Below, in pieces: positions 10,189 through 20,940 of a stretch of DNA of 64,000 nucleotides. Position numbers and translations under genes: made by a program. The notes beneath the pieces were generated by a model, which saw only the letters and a program-made list of their open reading frames with translations, was not told the DNA's origin and ran no database searches. This stretch comes from Lutjanus erythropterus (lineage: Eukaryota > Chordata > Actinopteri > Lutjaniformes > Lutjanidae): positions 35,235,874-35,299,873 of the forward strand of contig CM034606.1 of NCBI GenBank assembly GCA_020091685.1, written 5' to 3'. Numbering within the stretch: the stretch's first letter is position 1; the number at the start of each line of letters is the position of its first letter.

Positions 10189-13100
10189 ACACACACATGC
10201 ACACACTGGGGCCAGGGCAGGCTGTGACTGGGCCGGTAGCGAGGGGCAGATGGTGTACGAGGCAGGGTGCAGGGTGGGTGGAGGGGAGTGTGTGTGGGGG
10301 GCTGCAGAGAGGCTGGCAACTCTGTTTATTAGCCGTCACAGTGAGAGAGAGAGGGCCACTGAGAGAGCCTCAAACACACACCTATACACTCGCAAAGCAG
10401 CAACAGCAGCATAGTTAAAGCCTAGCCTGGAGTTTAAAGGTGCACAACAATCATGTATCATATAACTATCATTAGGGTTCATTATACACACTGTTGTACA
10501 GGAAAGAAAACACCTTACATTACCGAACTGGTCATGACCAAAAACACACTCAAACCTTGAAGGTTAAACTGGTGCAACATGCTCAAATGTAGCATCATGA
10601 CTACTGCTGTCTACAGAAAGCCAAGGCTGCCTGTGGATTTGAAGATACGGTCAACAAATCCTGCGAAAACACCCAAACCACCAGTGAGTTAGTCTGTCTC
10701 TCAGTACTTTCTGACTTCTCTGCTCTGTGTGGCCCCAAGCCCATTAAACCTTAAAGAACAGCTCAGAAATATGCAGTTCGGTTTTTAAAAAACGCTCTGT
10801 AATTTCCTAAAACAGCTGGGCACCGTAGTTCCTCACAAATGTTACTGAAACAGGAGGAAATAGTGCATTTGTTGGGAACTATTTTCAGCTGTGGAGTAAT
10901 ACACATTTGGTGAGAGGAATGAGGTGCATCAGAGTTTGGCCACCCTTGGTAACAGGGGGTTGTTGAGATTAGAAAAAATATAGAAAATTAACAACCTTGT
11001 TTTAAAAGTAGGGCTGCAACTAACAATATTAGCTCATTATTTTCATTGTCAGTTAATCTGTTGATTAATTGATTAGTTGTTTGTTCTGGTGTCAGAAACT
11101 TGTGAAAAATGTTAAGTGTTTTCCTCAAAGCCCAAGATGACGTCCTCAGTGTCTTATTTTGTCCACTACTGAAAGATATTCAGTTTACTGTCAGAGAAGA
11201 GTAAAGAAACCAGAAAATATTCACATTTGAGAAGCTAAAATCAGACACTTTGAAGTTCTTTTTCTTTAAAAAATACAATTTTTGTCCACAACACAAAGAT
11301 ATTCAGTTTTCCTGTCATGGAGGACTAAAAAACAGACAATATTCACATTTTTAAGAAACAGAAATCAGAGAATTTGGAAATTTTTATTAAAAGGTGACTC
11401 AAAACAATTAATCAATAATAAAAATAGTTGGTGATTAATTTAATAGTTGATTAATAATTGATCACTCGATTAATCATTGCAGCTCTAGAGGTTGATGTTC
11501 GTTGCGTAATTTTAGGAACTATATTTTAGGTAATAATGTATCAATCTGCTGTGCAGTGATCTCTATCTGTATCTTATTATCCACCACTTTGGACTCACAT
11601 GGTCATGGAAAAAGTAGTCCCAGCATGTTCAAAAATGTCTTCATTTTCTCTATTCACTGTGAATTTGACAGCACAGACTACAAACCAGTATATATTACAG
11701 TTCTTCTTGCTTTACAGTTCAATAATTTTTCACTTTTCACAAAATCTAAGATGGAGTGCCAGAGCTAATATCATACCAAAGTCTAATGGATAATTTGGAT
11801 TTCTCTGCACTCAGCATTTGTAGAGCTGCAGCATTTAGTCAATTAATCAATTAGGCAAATAGAAGAAAATTAATTGCCACCTGGTTTGATAATTGATAAT
11901 CATTTTAGACATTTTTAAAGCTAAAATGTCACACATTTGCTGGTTGCAGCTTCTTAAATGTGAGGGTTTGCTGCTTTTCTTTCTCATTTCAGACAGTAAA
12001 TGAAGAGTCTTCAGGTTCTGGTCTGTTTGTTGGACAAAAGAAGCAATTTGGAGACGTCATTTTGGGCTCTGGGAAATTCTGATGAGCATTTTTCACATTT
12101 TATAGACTAAATAATTAATCAGTGATGAAAATAATTGTTAGTTGCAGCCCTAAACCTTGCCTTTACAGCACAGAAGTCCAGGAGACAAACCCTCCTCTAA
12201 CTCCTCTCGCTGAGCTGCTGCTGCAGCCGTTGACACTTTGACCTCAGCTACAATAAGGTTGCCAACCTTTTGCCTCTGCTTCTGCTGCTAGAGCTCAAAT
12301 TTGCTCCTCACCTTGCCGATGAGCTTCCCCCTCTTGTTCATGCAGATGTAGAAGCCCGTCTCAGCTCCCTTGATGCGCACTCGGCTCCCGAACGTGTCTG
12401 TTTCCACGATGAGTTTAGCTGAAGAAATAAAAAGAAAGCGTTTGTTAGGAAAATACAGCTGAGAGCAGGACGGCTGCTACAAAGGTTTGTGTGATTTTGT
12501 ATTTTAAGATGTCTCTTTGGTGCCTGTCCTCAATGAATGACTTAACAGTGCACATAAAAGCATCGACAACACACGCTGAAATGCTTCAGTGTGTTTCCAA
12601 GCATGCATACTCTCTCCTCACACACACACACACACACACCAAAACCTATGGGACCATTCCTGGGGATTTATGCAAGCTGAAATTCTTGCAAAATGATAAA
12701 ACCACGTGTCTCCTGATTCTTTGAAAGCTAAAGAGGCCGTCCTGGCAGGCCCATCAAGAATTCCTTTTCAAATAAATCTGAATTGACCTCACACACACAT
12801 AAAGCTCCACATTTGTCTCTATATCCTGAGAAGTAGTGAAAGAAGCAGGAAATATGGACGGTTCACAGAGCATGACTTTATGGAGCTTTGTGCATTTTTT
12901 ACATAACTTTTCAACAAGATCAAATAACAAGACAATGTCGGAGAATTTCATTGTCATTGAACTTTTGCAGAGTGACAGATATCTCCAGGTCATTTCATTG
13001 TGTTTGCTCTGCAGTGATCTGACTTTCTCATGGATATTGATCCAGAACATTAAAGCCAACAGCAGATGACCTTTAATAAATTCCACTTTAATCCACATTG

Positions 13101-15795
13101 TCTCATAAAAATGGTTCCATGGCGTCGGCCGCAGGGGTCACTGAGGATGGTCAGGGCCTTTTCCACCCACCCACTGACTAACCACGACACGGCTCAGAGT
13201 TATAGTTGTGGTCGGGAGCAGCAGTTACAGCTGAGCACAGTCTGACTCACACACACACTTTCACAGTCCCCTCTCTCTCATTTCATACAAAATGACTTCA
13301 GGTGACCTGAATAGCTCGCACACTCGTTTTGAGGCCACACACGTGCTCACAATCACATCCTGCAACAACCCTCAACTCCCTGCACAGACAGCAGCAACAC
13401 ACGCCATCATCAGCAGGTATTTTAGTGGATGTTCTTTATGGAATCCACTCAAAACACAACAAAAACTGACGTCTGCAGAGTTCGGGGTTTGGGGTTGAAA
13501 GCAGGGGTGGAGGGGGGGGGAGAAGGCGCTATGCAGGAAATGTTCTGGAGGTAGAAGTAAGATGACTTCTAATGGCTCTTCCAGACCTGCGGGATCTCTG
13601 GAGGATCACCTCCAGCACCATCTACAATCCAGTGGACAGTTTCTCTGAGCGCTGAGCCTCTTCCCCACAAACAATACAGAGAGGGATCACAAATGGTAAA
13701 ATTCTGCTAATAGAGGGGGGGGTAACTTTGGTCCGGAAGTTTAAGAATCTTGAACAAGACAGAATTAATGAAATTTCATTCAAGTTTTTCCTTGCCAGTG
13801 TCGCCTCAGTGCTTGCTCTTGGTGGGAGTTATTGGTTCTATTAGAAATTTATTATAAAACATACAATTTAGATATTCACAATATGCAAAGTGCCATTACA
13901 TAACTTCAGATGATTTGGCCTATGTAATAAAAAAAAGACTGAACAAATTCTGCAAATACACTAGAAACATTTTCTCTTATTGCTGATTTACAAGTCCTGA
14001 TGAGAGAAATAAAAACATTTAAATTAAATATGTGATTTTTAAGCTAAGTTACTTTTGATCACTTTCATATCTCAGATATTTTGTTTTTTAAATGCTTAAG
14101 GCCTGAGGATACTGCAGCACATATTTCACTGGTTTAATGACATTGGAATATTGGCCTTTAGCCATGTTAGGAAAAAACTGCTGGGAATAATGTCAGAAAT
14201 GAAATTTAGAACCAGAAAAGAATGCTGGAAATAACATTGTCAAAACTAGGCCTATGAAATAGGAAGAATCCATTTTAAAATCTAAAAATTTAACAGTAAA
14301 TTAGTATAAATTTGCTGGCCAGCGGAGACAGAATGTGAGAAGGATTAAAAGGATTGAAAAAACATCCATGGAGAAAATTAATAAAAACCGGAAAGCTGGA
14401 AATTCCATTCGCTGAACGGTCACTGAAGTGCACAAAATGAACGATTTTTTCAAATGAATATAAAATGAAATAAATCATTGCGGAGTTTCAAGGAAAAATT
14501 GTTAATTATTTAAAAACCAAATCTACAAAAATGAATAAAAAATAAATCAAGTTGAAAGGCTCTCGGAGGATTTTTTAGGGGTTATTTTTCAGTGTCGGGT
14601 ACCACAGAAGGAGATTCTCTTACCGTGCACGTCTCCATCGTCGGCCATGGCGTTGATCTTCTTGTTGGGCAGGACCTGCACATGCTTGCCGCTGGTCCGG
14701 CTGTACAGCTGGTAGATCCGGATCAACCTGCGGCTCACACGGTCCGTCACTTTGCTCTGCTCGCTTACATGCTGCGTGAAATTAGGCGGGGACTGATTGG
14801 TTACCTGTCAGAAATTAGATGTCACCACAATCATCAGTATATGTACAAATTTTTTATTTATATATTTATGTAATTTTACTGAGATTAAACTGAGCAAGAG
14901 GGAGAGAAAAAATGAGGACTGAGAGTGAAGCCAATTGTCTTCTGGTTACGGTAGGAAACGATTTAAGCGCTTAAACACAGAGGGAAAAGATCTCCTAACG
15001 CAACAACAGCTTGTTGTTGTTTTTTCCACCAATGACAAGTGTAACAAGTTCCAGGAGAGCCGTTGCCAAATTAAATTAACAGCTTCCAAAAAAGACGCAC
15101 GGTGTGATTACAGGTTGTGCGTAAAAGTGCGCCACAGCAGCGCGCACTGCACAAACACTTTAAATGTTCCACTTCTCATTCCTTACAATGTCAACTAACA
15201 ACTTTAACTTTATGTTTTATTTTTCTTTCACTTCCATCTCTGTCTCAGCTGTGATGGAATGACTGCTCCGCTGCTGACGGAAACATTGGCCCTGCTCACT
15301 TCGAACCCCACGACATTTTTCACAAGACTCGCGAGCATTTCCCTCTGCCCCTCTGCCCCGTCTGTGCCCGCGCGTCCTGTGCCAGGGCCGGTGTGTTCCA
15401 TCAGCAACCTGCCAGCAGGCCGCGCGCCCCGCAGCCCGCCGCGCCGTGGGAGCCATCCCATATTGTTGTATCACATAATGTTGTGATGATCCCTCACCTT
15501 TCCTCTCCTCTCGCTGCCGCGCTCTCGCTGCCATATGTTTTAACGCTAATCCTCATTTTTACGCACAAAAATTTTAAAAAGGAATAATCTAAAACATTTA
15601 AATGAAAGAAAAGAAAGCGGTGACATACCTGAGCATAGTAGCAGAATGCAAATAAGTGTAGAAGCCTGCGAAGAAAGAAGAATAACATGCATTAATCAGC
15701 TGCGTGGAGGAGCATTAACGGTGCGTAAAAGAAGAGTGGAGGTGACGGAGGAGAAGCACTCACAGATAGCTGAGTCTGGACGGGACGGGTCGCAT
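9177..15795 (-). CDS. fgf8: Fibroblast growth factor 8, complete five-exon gene
   Basis: Secreted heparin-binding morphogen that signals through FGF receptors in midbrain-hindbrain, heart, limb/fin and somite patterning (family knowledge). The coding exons are 15795-15764, 15665-15629, 14804-14624, 12418-12312 and 9461-9177. They sum to 642 nt, or 213 residues plus TGA. All introns have GT-AG ends and the phases join without a break. Residues 1-23 form a signal peptide ending CYYAQ. The beta-trefoil core contains [22 protein letters not shown] and [13 protein letters not shown], then [13 protein letters not shown]. Cys109 and Cys127 are the two conserved core cysteines. Sequons lie at N26, N31 and N137. 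The basic tail ends [11 protein letters not shown]. The length fits the fish Fgf8 class (about 210 residues), and the tail favours fgf8 over fgf17 or fgf18. Residue 53 is Ile where I expect Thr in relatives, and the tail carries a short extra His/Pro-rich stretch. I cannot decide between paralogues fgf8a and fgf8b without a tree; fgf8a is my guess. Confidence 0.96.
10156..10197. repeat. (CA)n microsatellite in fgf8 intron 4
   Basis: About 20 CA units with a G interruption at 10184. A shorter (CA)n lies at 9583-9606 in the same intron, and another at 12619-12639 in intron 3. Open frames across them are artefacts. Confidence 0.97.
11009..11486. mobile_element. 'GGGCTGCAAC' MITE in fgf8 intron 4, with internal duplication
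   Basis: Termini are GTAGGGCTGCAACTAAC and GATTAATCATTGCAGCTCT, approximate inverted repeats. The interior has alternating ATTAAT/GATTAAT blocks and CAAGATGACGTCCTCAG, a phrase shared with the copy at 19602-19985. A segment of about 95 bp is duplicated in tandem (11161-11254 and 11284-11380): GATATTCAGTTT, GTCA, GAAAATATTCACATTT and AATCAGA recur in order. Confidence 0.75.
11822..12151. mobile_element. Second 'GCTGCAAC' MITE in fgf8 intron 4
   Basis: Begins AGAGCTGCAGC and ends TTGTTAGTTGCAGCCCT, approximate inverted termini. The interior carries TTTGCTGGTTGCAGCTTCTT, AATGTGAGGGTTTGCTGC and TTTTGGGCTCTGGGAAATTC, a set I recognise from a widespread fish repeat. It is related to, but distinct from, the element at 11009. 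Confidence 0.7.
12312..12418 (-). CDS. fgf8: fgf8 coding exon 4 (central trefoil)
   Basis: The exon is 107 nt, the same length I recall for the mammalian exon. Acceptor TTCTTCAG ends at 12419 and donor GTGAGG starts at 12311. It completes Ala84 and encodes [19 protein letters not shown] through [13 protein letters not shown] (residues 85-119), including Cys109. It ends in phase 0. Confidence 0.95.
14624..14804 (-). CDS. fgf8: fgf8 coding exon 3 (receptor-binding N-terminus and first trefoil strands)
   Basis: The exon is 181 nt, with acceptor CAG ending at 14805 and donor GTAAGA at 14623. It encodes residues 24-83, from [13 protein letters not shown] to ADDGDVH, plus the first base of Ala84. 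It holds sequons N26 and N31, Phe32 (the receptor-affinity residue of FGF8b by family knowledge) and the start of the trefoil. A second AG within the exon gives the short isoform (see separate entry). Confidence 0.95.
14769..14776 (-). promoter_or_regulatory. fgf8: Internal alternative 3' splice site in fgf8 exon 3 (FGF8a/FGF8b switch)
   Basis: Inside exon 3 the minus strand reads CCTAATTTCACGCAG, then CATGTAAGC. Using this AG starts the exon at 14771 and removes exactly 33 nt, the 11 residues [11 protein letters not shown], without changing frame. The same 11-residue choice separates FGF8a from the stronger-signalling FGF8b in other vertebrates (family knowledge). Its use in this animal is inferred. 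Confidence 0.7.
15228..15461 (-). other. G+C-rich coding-like block in fgf8 intron 2, resembling mammalian exon 1C
   Basis: Between fgf8 coding exons 2 and 3 there is an island far richer in G+C than the rest of the intron, with an open frame across 15461-15228. At 15389-15300 it reads [16 protein letters not shown] and [15 protein letters not shown], followed by a phase-0 donor GTGAGC at 15299. This recalls the GPG-x-G-x-A and REL-A-SL pattern of the optional exon 1C of mammalian FGF8. No acceptor in good context gives a phase-0 entry; the best is CAG at 15347-15345. It may be a relic, an unannotated alternative exon or chance. Confidence 0.3.
15629..15665 (-). CDS. fgf8: fgf8 coding exon 2 (37-nt hydrophobic signal-peptide exon)
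   Basis: A pyrimidine-rich tract and CAG acceptor (15668-15666) precede a 37-nt exon, closed by donor GTATGT at 15628. It completes Leu11 and encodes [12 protein letters not shown], the hydrophobic core and cleavage region of the signal peptide. It ends in phase 0. It corresponds to mammalian exon 1B, which is also very short. Confidence 0.92.
15764..15795 (-). CDS. fgf8: fgf8 coding exon 1 (start codon, signal peptide N-terminus)
   Basis: ATG at 15795-15793 begins [10 protein letters not shown] plus two bases (CT) of the next Leu codon. The donor is GTGAGT at 15763 downward. This is the only ATG that opens the conserved fish Fgf8 start (MR-x-x-PSRLSY), so the start is secure. The following intron is only 98 bp (15666-15763). 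Confidence 0.93.
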
Positions 15796-16560
15796 GTTGG
15801 ATGGAGGTGATTAAAAACTCTTCCAGTGAATAATTCTGAGCCGGATCCGCTCAAAGCTGCAGCTGCTTCCGTCACAAATCAAACAAGTCCAAAAAATTAA
15901 CCAAAATCCACAGAAACAGGTCAGAGAGAATCATGCGCGCACGGCGGACACATTCTTCACCAAATAGGCGTCCATAACAGCTGAAATAGAGTGATTAATG
16001 AGAGCTTCTCATTCAGACACAGGCTGTGTCTTTCTGTCAGAAAGCTTGAGAGTCTAAGTGCACTTGCAGAAGCGGAGCTGTGCGCTAAAGTTTGTTAAAG
16101 CCGCTGCAGGGTTTAATTCTTCTTCTCTTTTTAAAACTCCGTGCTGTCAGGCTGCTCCTCCTGCTCTGTAATCCCTGCGGTACTCCTTCAGGTGTGTGAG
16201 CGCTCCTCACTCAGTGTCGCTCCGTTCGGCTGTCTGTGTCAGGACTGCAGGCAGGACGCTCCTTGTCTCCTCTCTTCTCTGCTCCCATCCCACTCCTCTC
16301 CTCTCCACACCACACCGCTCACTACTCCCAGTGTCAGCGCTGCAGCCTCACACACCCCCGGTTAAAATGGCAGGCTGATCTGCGAAGAACAAGCCCCCTT
16401 TTTCTGCAGAACAAAAGCCCCGGCCCCCGCTCCCCCCCCCACTCCCTCCCCTCTCTCTCCCCCTTGATTTAAAACATCTCTTTACCTGAGGAGCTCCACA
16501 CTTGGTGTAGAGAGGGGGAGAAAGAAGGAGGCGAGGAGGAGCCTGGAGCTGCTTTGCCCT
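15796..16560 (-). promoter_or_regulatory. fgf8: 5' flank and putative promoter/5' UTR of fgf8
   Basis: This stretch lies immediately upstream of the fgf8 ATG. It is free of recognisable repeats except C/T-rich runs near 16260-16320 and 16420-16460. It is richer in G+C than the surrounding desert and has no convincing coding frame, as expected for a 5' UTR and promoter of a developmental gene. I cannot assign a transcription start or TATA box. Confidence 0.35.
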
Positions 16561-17276
16561 CTGCGCACTGCCACACCAAAGTCTGAGAAAAACACCCCAC
16601 TAAAATACAAAATGATCACACACACACACAGGTCAGAGTGTTAGTGATGAAGGTGAGCTGGAGCCCTCCTGCTCATCCCCGCTCATCTCTTGTTCTTCCA
16701 GTTCTGGGATGGAGCTGCTTAGCTTTGTGTATTGACAGAGTAAAGTGTGAGACATATTAAAAGGATTACAGGCGATTAGCGCTTCTCAAACACCCCTCCC
16801 TTCATTTGATACAGACACAGAGAGCCGCAAACTCTCTTCTTCTGAGCTGTGGAGACAAACAGGCCTTTAGGACGCATTATTCATGCATTCATCCAACATG
16901 ACGTCCTGGACAACATGACAGAAGAATCAGACACCAAGTTTGGGACATTCACATCAAACAGGCCCATTCTGTGTTTGACATAATGATGCGCCACATTAAT
17001 TATCTGCAAACTGCTTCTTTATTGTAGAATGGCCATTGAATGCGCCCATTATCAGTTAGACTTTATTGATTGATTTGACCATTAATTAGTCTGCTCAGTA
17101 TCGACCACAACAAGCACACAGAAACCAGTCTGATTAATAAACATCATTTAAGGTGTCATTAAATTAGATGAGAACCACTGAGAACAAGAGGCAGACTGAT
17201 ATATCATCAGCTGATATTAGCCTGTCACTGATATATCAGTATCAACATTATCAGTGTATATGTTGTGGAGTTTGTT

Positions 17277-17365
<89 letters not shown>

Positions 17366-17406
17366 CATCCATCCATCCATCCATCTATCTATCTATCTAT
17401 ATAGAT
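17277..17406. repeat. (CTAT)n microsatellite with embedded (CCAT)n
   Basis: About 130 bp of CTAT with a five-unit CCAT tract at 17365-17384. The plus-strand frame reading repeated SIYL is an artefact. Confidence 0.98.
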
Positions 17407-17472
17407 GTATACATTTATATTAGGTCTGTCACAACATCAGATTTTCACTACACAATTATTGTGGCCAAAACC

Positions 17473-17556
17473 ATAATAATAATATAATATAATATAATAT
17501 AATATAATATAATATAATATAATATAATATAATATAATATAATATAATATAATATA
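17473..17556. repeat. (TAATA)n pentanucleotide microsatellite
   Basis: About 16 units of ATAAT/TAATA in tandem, 70 bp right of the CTAT array. Confidence 0.97.
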
Positions 17557-19096
17557 TTTGTTTATTGTACATTTGTACATGATATCATCATATGTGTATT
17601 ATTAACATGATTACTAAATACACCTTTATCTATATAAATATAATGATCAATTAATCAGTTATTGTTAAGAAAACCTCATTGCACTCATTAGAATAATCTT
17701 AAATAATCTTAAAATGTTATATTTCAGATCTGTATTTAATAGTTGATAAATTAAGTTTCACTTGATCAACCAAATCTTATCAATCAATTAGCCAATCACC
17801 ACTTATTCATGATCATATTTACATATACATGCGTTTGTCTCTTTTTTGGCACTGGTTTATTACCATATGTGTATTATTAACATGATATAAATATTCAGTT
17901 TTTAAAATATCCTGGTTATCATCAAAACAAAAACCTCTATAATATTAAAGTGTGAAAGTTAACTGCTTCAGTGCCTTACTGTCATTTTGTGTTTTCTTTT
18001 TTTTAGTATCGGCACCAACCCCAAAATTCTCCATCACTCAGCTTTGTATGTGGTGTAAAAGTAGGTCCTTGTGCAGAGTGAAGACTCAAGGACCTGGAAG
18101 GTACAGGATTCAACATGACTTTATTTGTGTCTATATAGGGACATTTGTCCTGGACAGAAAGGCTGACACATGAAAATCAACAGCAGAGCAGGAGTCAAAC
18201 AAAAGGTGGCTCCTCTTTTATTAAAGAGTAAACAGTTTCTTCAGGGTGACTTGAAAGGCTGCAGAATTATGAATAAATAATGTTCATATTAGCTGTTTTA
18301 GCCTGTACCCCCTTCCCTCAGGAGACTTTGCCTTTTGCCAGGCTGCCATTGTAAATAAGGTATAATCTGCAACATTTACCTAAAAAACAATGTATAGACT
18401 CATAAGAGCCAGTAGAAGTGTGTGGTGGTGTGTGTATCTGCAGATACCCTGCAGCCCCCTGCCTCTATTCCCTTATTTTGTCTCATTATTTTACTTCTCA
18501 GGACCCAAAACACTGATATTTGATGTCTTGATGTGTTTAGGAACAGCCCCACCAAATCCTACTGACTCTACCTTTCAATAAAGGTTGATTTAAAAAAAAG
18601 AAGACGATAAGAAATAAGACAGTCTCATCATATACAAACGGTTTAACCCACAGCCTCCAACCATCAGTTCCACTGTCAGCCTGTCATACACTGCTGGGCC
18701 ACCAGTGGGCGCTCCAGAGGAGATGATTAGGTGTAGTTACCCCCAGTGTCCTTGATGCTGTAATATGACAGTACAGTATTATTAAAGACGGTGTGTAGCA
18801 GTGTGTGGACGGATGGAGCTCTGCTCTGTCTGTAACACACGATGCTGGAGTCACTCCATCATCTGTTATCTGCTGCACTGACAGGCCTCATGTTGTCACA
18901 TGGTTTGTTTTTCTGTTTCCTTCCCTCCCTCCCATTAGCATGAGTGTGTGTTTGTGGGTGTGTGTTAATGCGTGTGTGTGTGAGGATACAAATTAAACAT
19001 GTAGCTCTCATGTGAGACGTGAAGTGGGTCAGTGTGTGTAAGACCATGTGCACAAGAGTGTTGGGGTTTGACTAAAAACTGTAATGAAAGCTATTC

Positions 19097-19097
<1 letters not shown>

Positions 19098-19130
<33 letters not shown>
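19098..19130. repeat. (GT)n microsatellite
   Basis: About 16 GT units. Other short (CA/GT)n tracts of the gene desert: 29588-29625, 37724-37779, 37939-37962, 41902-41940 and 51473-51508. Confidence 0.96.
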
Positions 19131-19601
19131 TGAGCGGCAGGTAGCTGCCACTCTGTACCCTGGCTCAGGGCCTGGCTGCCCTCCCCTTAACCCCAGGAGC
19201 CCTGCATCCATCAGCAACCCTGCGGGGGGCACACACCCTTCCCCCTCTGCTCCTCTCCCTCTCTCCTCTCTGCTCCTCCACTCAGGACCACAGCTCCACC
19301 AGTGTGGGCTGATGAAAAACATAATTTTACACTTAAAATAAAAATACACATTTGACAATATTTCTCCACTGTGGAATCATAGAGCTCTGTCTGCGCTCTG
19401 AGCAGGTTTGAGATACTGAGCTTCAAAGTTTTTGCATTCCAAAGAGCAAAAATTATTTAATGAGCAGGTCTCTTTTATACATGAGAATGACAGACAAACT
19501 AAACATATTCTAAATGTACAATGTCATTATCATACAGTATCATATCAATATCACAATATGTAAATGGGTTCTTTTTTGGAACAGGTCAGAAGGTTCTATC
19601 T

Positions 19602-19985
19602 ACGGCTGCAACTAACCAACTAACAGTTATTCTCATAGTCAATCGATCTGTTGATTTTTTTTTTGACTAATCGATTAGTTTTTTGGTCTATAAAATGTCA
19701 GAAACTGGTGAAAATTGTTGATCAGTGCTTCCCACAACTCAAGATGACGTCCTCAAATGTTAATGTTTTGCTCACAACTCAAAGATATTCAGTTTACTGT
19801 CAGAGAGGAGTAAAGACACCAGAAAATATTCACATTTAGGGAACTGGAATCAAAGAATTTTGACTTTGTTTTCTTAAAAAAACACTCAAACCAGTCAATC
19901 AATTATCACAATAGTTGGCAATTAAATTAATAATCAGTTAATAACTGAATTAATTAAGCAAACACTTCAGTGATAATTAGTTCTA
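19602..19985. mobile_element. Third 'GGCTGCAAC' MITE copy
   Basis: TACGGCTGCAACTAACC starts a copy of the 11009 family. CAAGATGACGTCCTCAAATG, AAAGATATTCAGTTTACTG and ACCAGAAAATATTCACATTT align in order. It lacks the internal duplication. The right end is eroded into A/T-rich sequence. Confidence 0.7.
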
Positions 19986-20666
19986 AACCACAAAATTAGT
20001 GTTGTAACACGTTGTTGACATGGATGACATTTATTTCATATTTTAAGACCAATTATCTTTCTTATTAAAAAAAAACAAAAACAAAACAAAAAACATGCAA
20101 GTTAAGTAAAAAAGTCAGTGATAAATATTTTGTTTAATGCAGAGGTTAGTTTTAGTTGGTTATTAAACACATTATTTCAAGTTTCCTTGGGGTTAGACAA
20201 GCAGTCACTATAATAAATCTAACCAGGTCTTTATTCCACAGAAAACTGGGCAGGTACAAGTATTTTGTAGGATTTTCAATGATATAATGTCAACAGATCA
20301 GTATGGCAGGTAGATAAAATGTGTGTGGCGTTCACTTACAATAGGAATTGTTCCAGCATGTAAGTCTAGCAGGTAAGTATAAAGGCAGTATTCAGCCTTT
20401 GTTTCATGTCAGAAATGTTGACTCTGATGCACCAGAATGTCATATTCTGGGGAGAAAGGACAGAAAAAAAATTGAAAGACAAATTATTGTTTATGTTCTG
20501 ATTAAGACCCCAACAATTCAATTACAGATTTTTTATAAGCTTTATGCTTAAACTTTGTCTAGGTTAGGTTTAGGAAAAGATCTCTTGTGCAACGGACGTC
20601 CATAGGGATGTCCATAAACAAGCTTGAGGTCTCTGCCTGAAGCCTGACTTGACAGGACCCAACCGG

Positions 20667-20704
20667 ACCCAAACCCATTGGGGACGGACCCAATGGGTTT
20701 GGGT
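20667..20704. repeat. Perfect hairpin
   Basis: Arms of 16 bp, ACCCAAACCCATTGGG (20667-20682) and its exact reverse complement (20689-20704), are separated by six bases. It lies in a stretch with ACCCAACCGGACCC-type repeats, so it is probably part of a decayed repeat rather than a terminator. Confidence 0.7.
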
Positions 20705-20940
20705 AATGCTAATTATTATTATCAGTGGTAGTAGTTTTTCATCTTTTTCTTTTTTCTTTTTTTATCGTTGCCAATTCAAATTTCCCCATGTATTGTCCCT
20801 GTCACTCCTACTGTTTGGACTTGACTCCAACAATAAGCAGACATAGCAGTTGGAATAAGCTGCTTTTGACTAACACATGTTTTTTGTTGAGGATGGGCCG
20901 GACATAGCTGCTGTTGGTTTGCTTTAATTCAGTACAAGAA

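Larger units (their letters stand above)
16561..20940. other. Gene-free interval upstream of fgf8
   Basis: No exon-like structure. It holds the CTAT and TAATA arrays, a GT tract, one MITE (19602) and otherwise A/T-rich unique-looking sequence. The G+C-richer part near 19140-19290 is not recognisably coding. Confidence 0.5.

Noticed and set aside
15217..15534. Separate gene on the strand of fgf8 within intron 2 (105 residues, Arg-rich)
   Set aside because: The frame differs from the one resembling exon 1C and shows only G+C-driven Arg/Gly/Ala bias.
17168..17487. Repeated SIYL protein frame
   Set aside because: It is the direct translation of the CTAT microsatellite.
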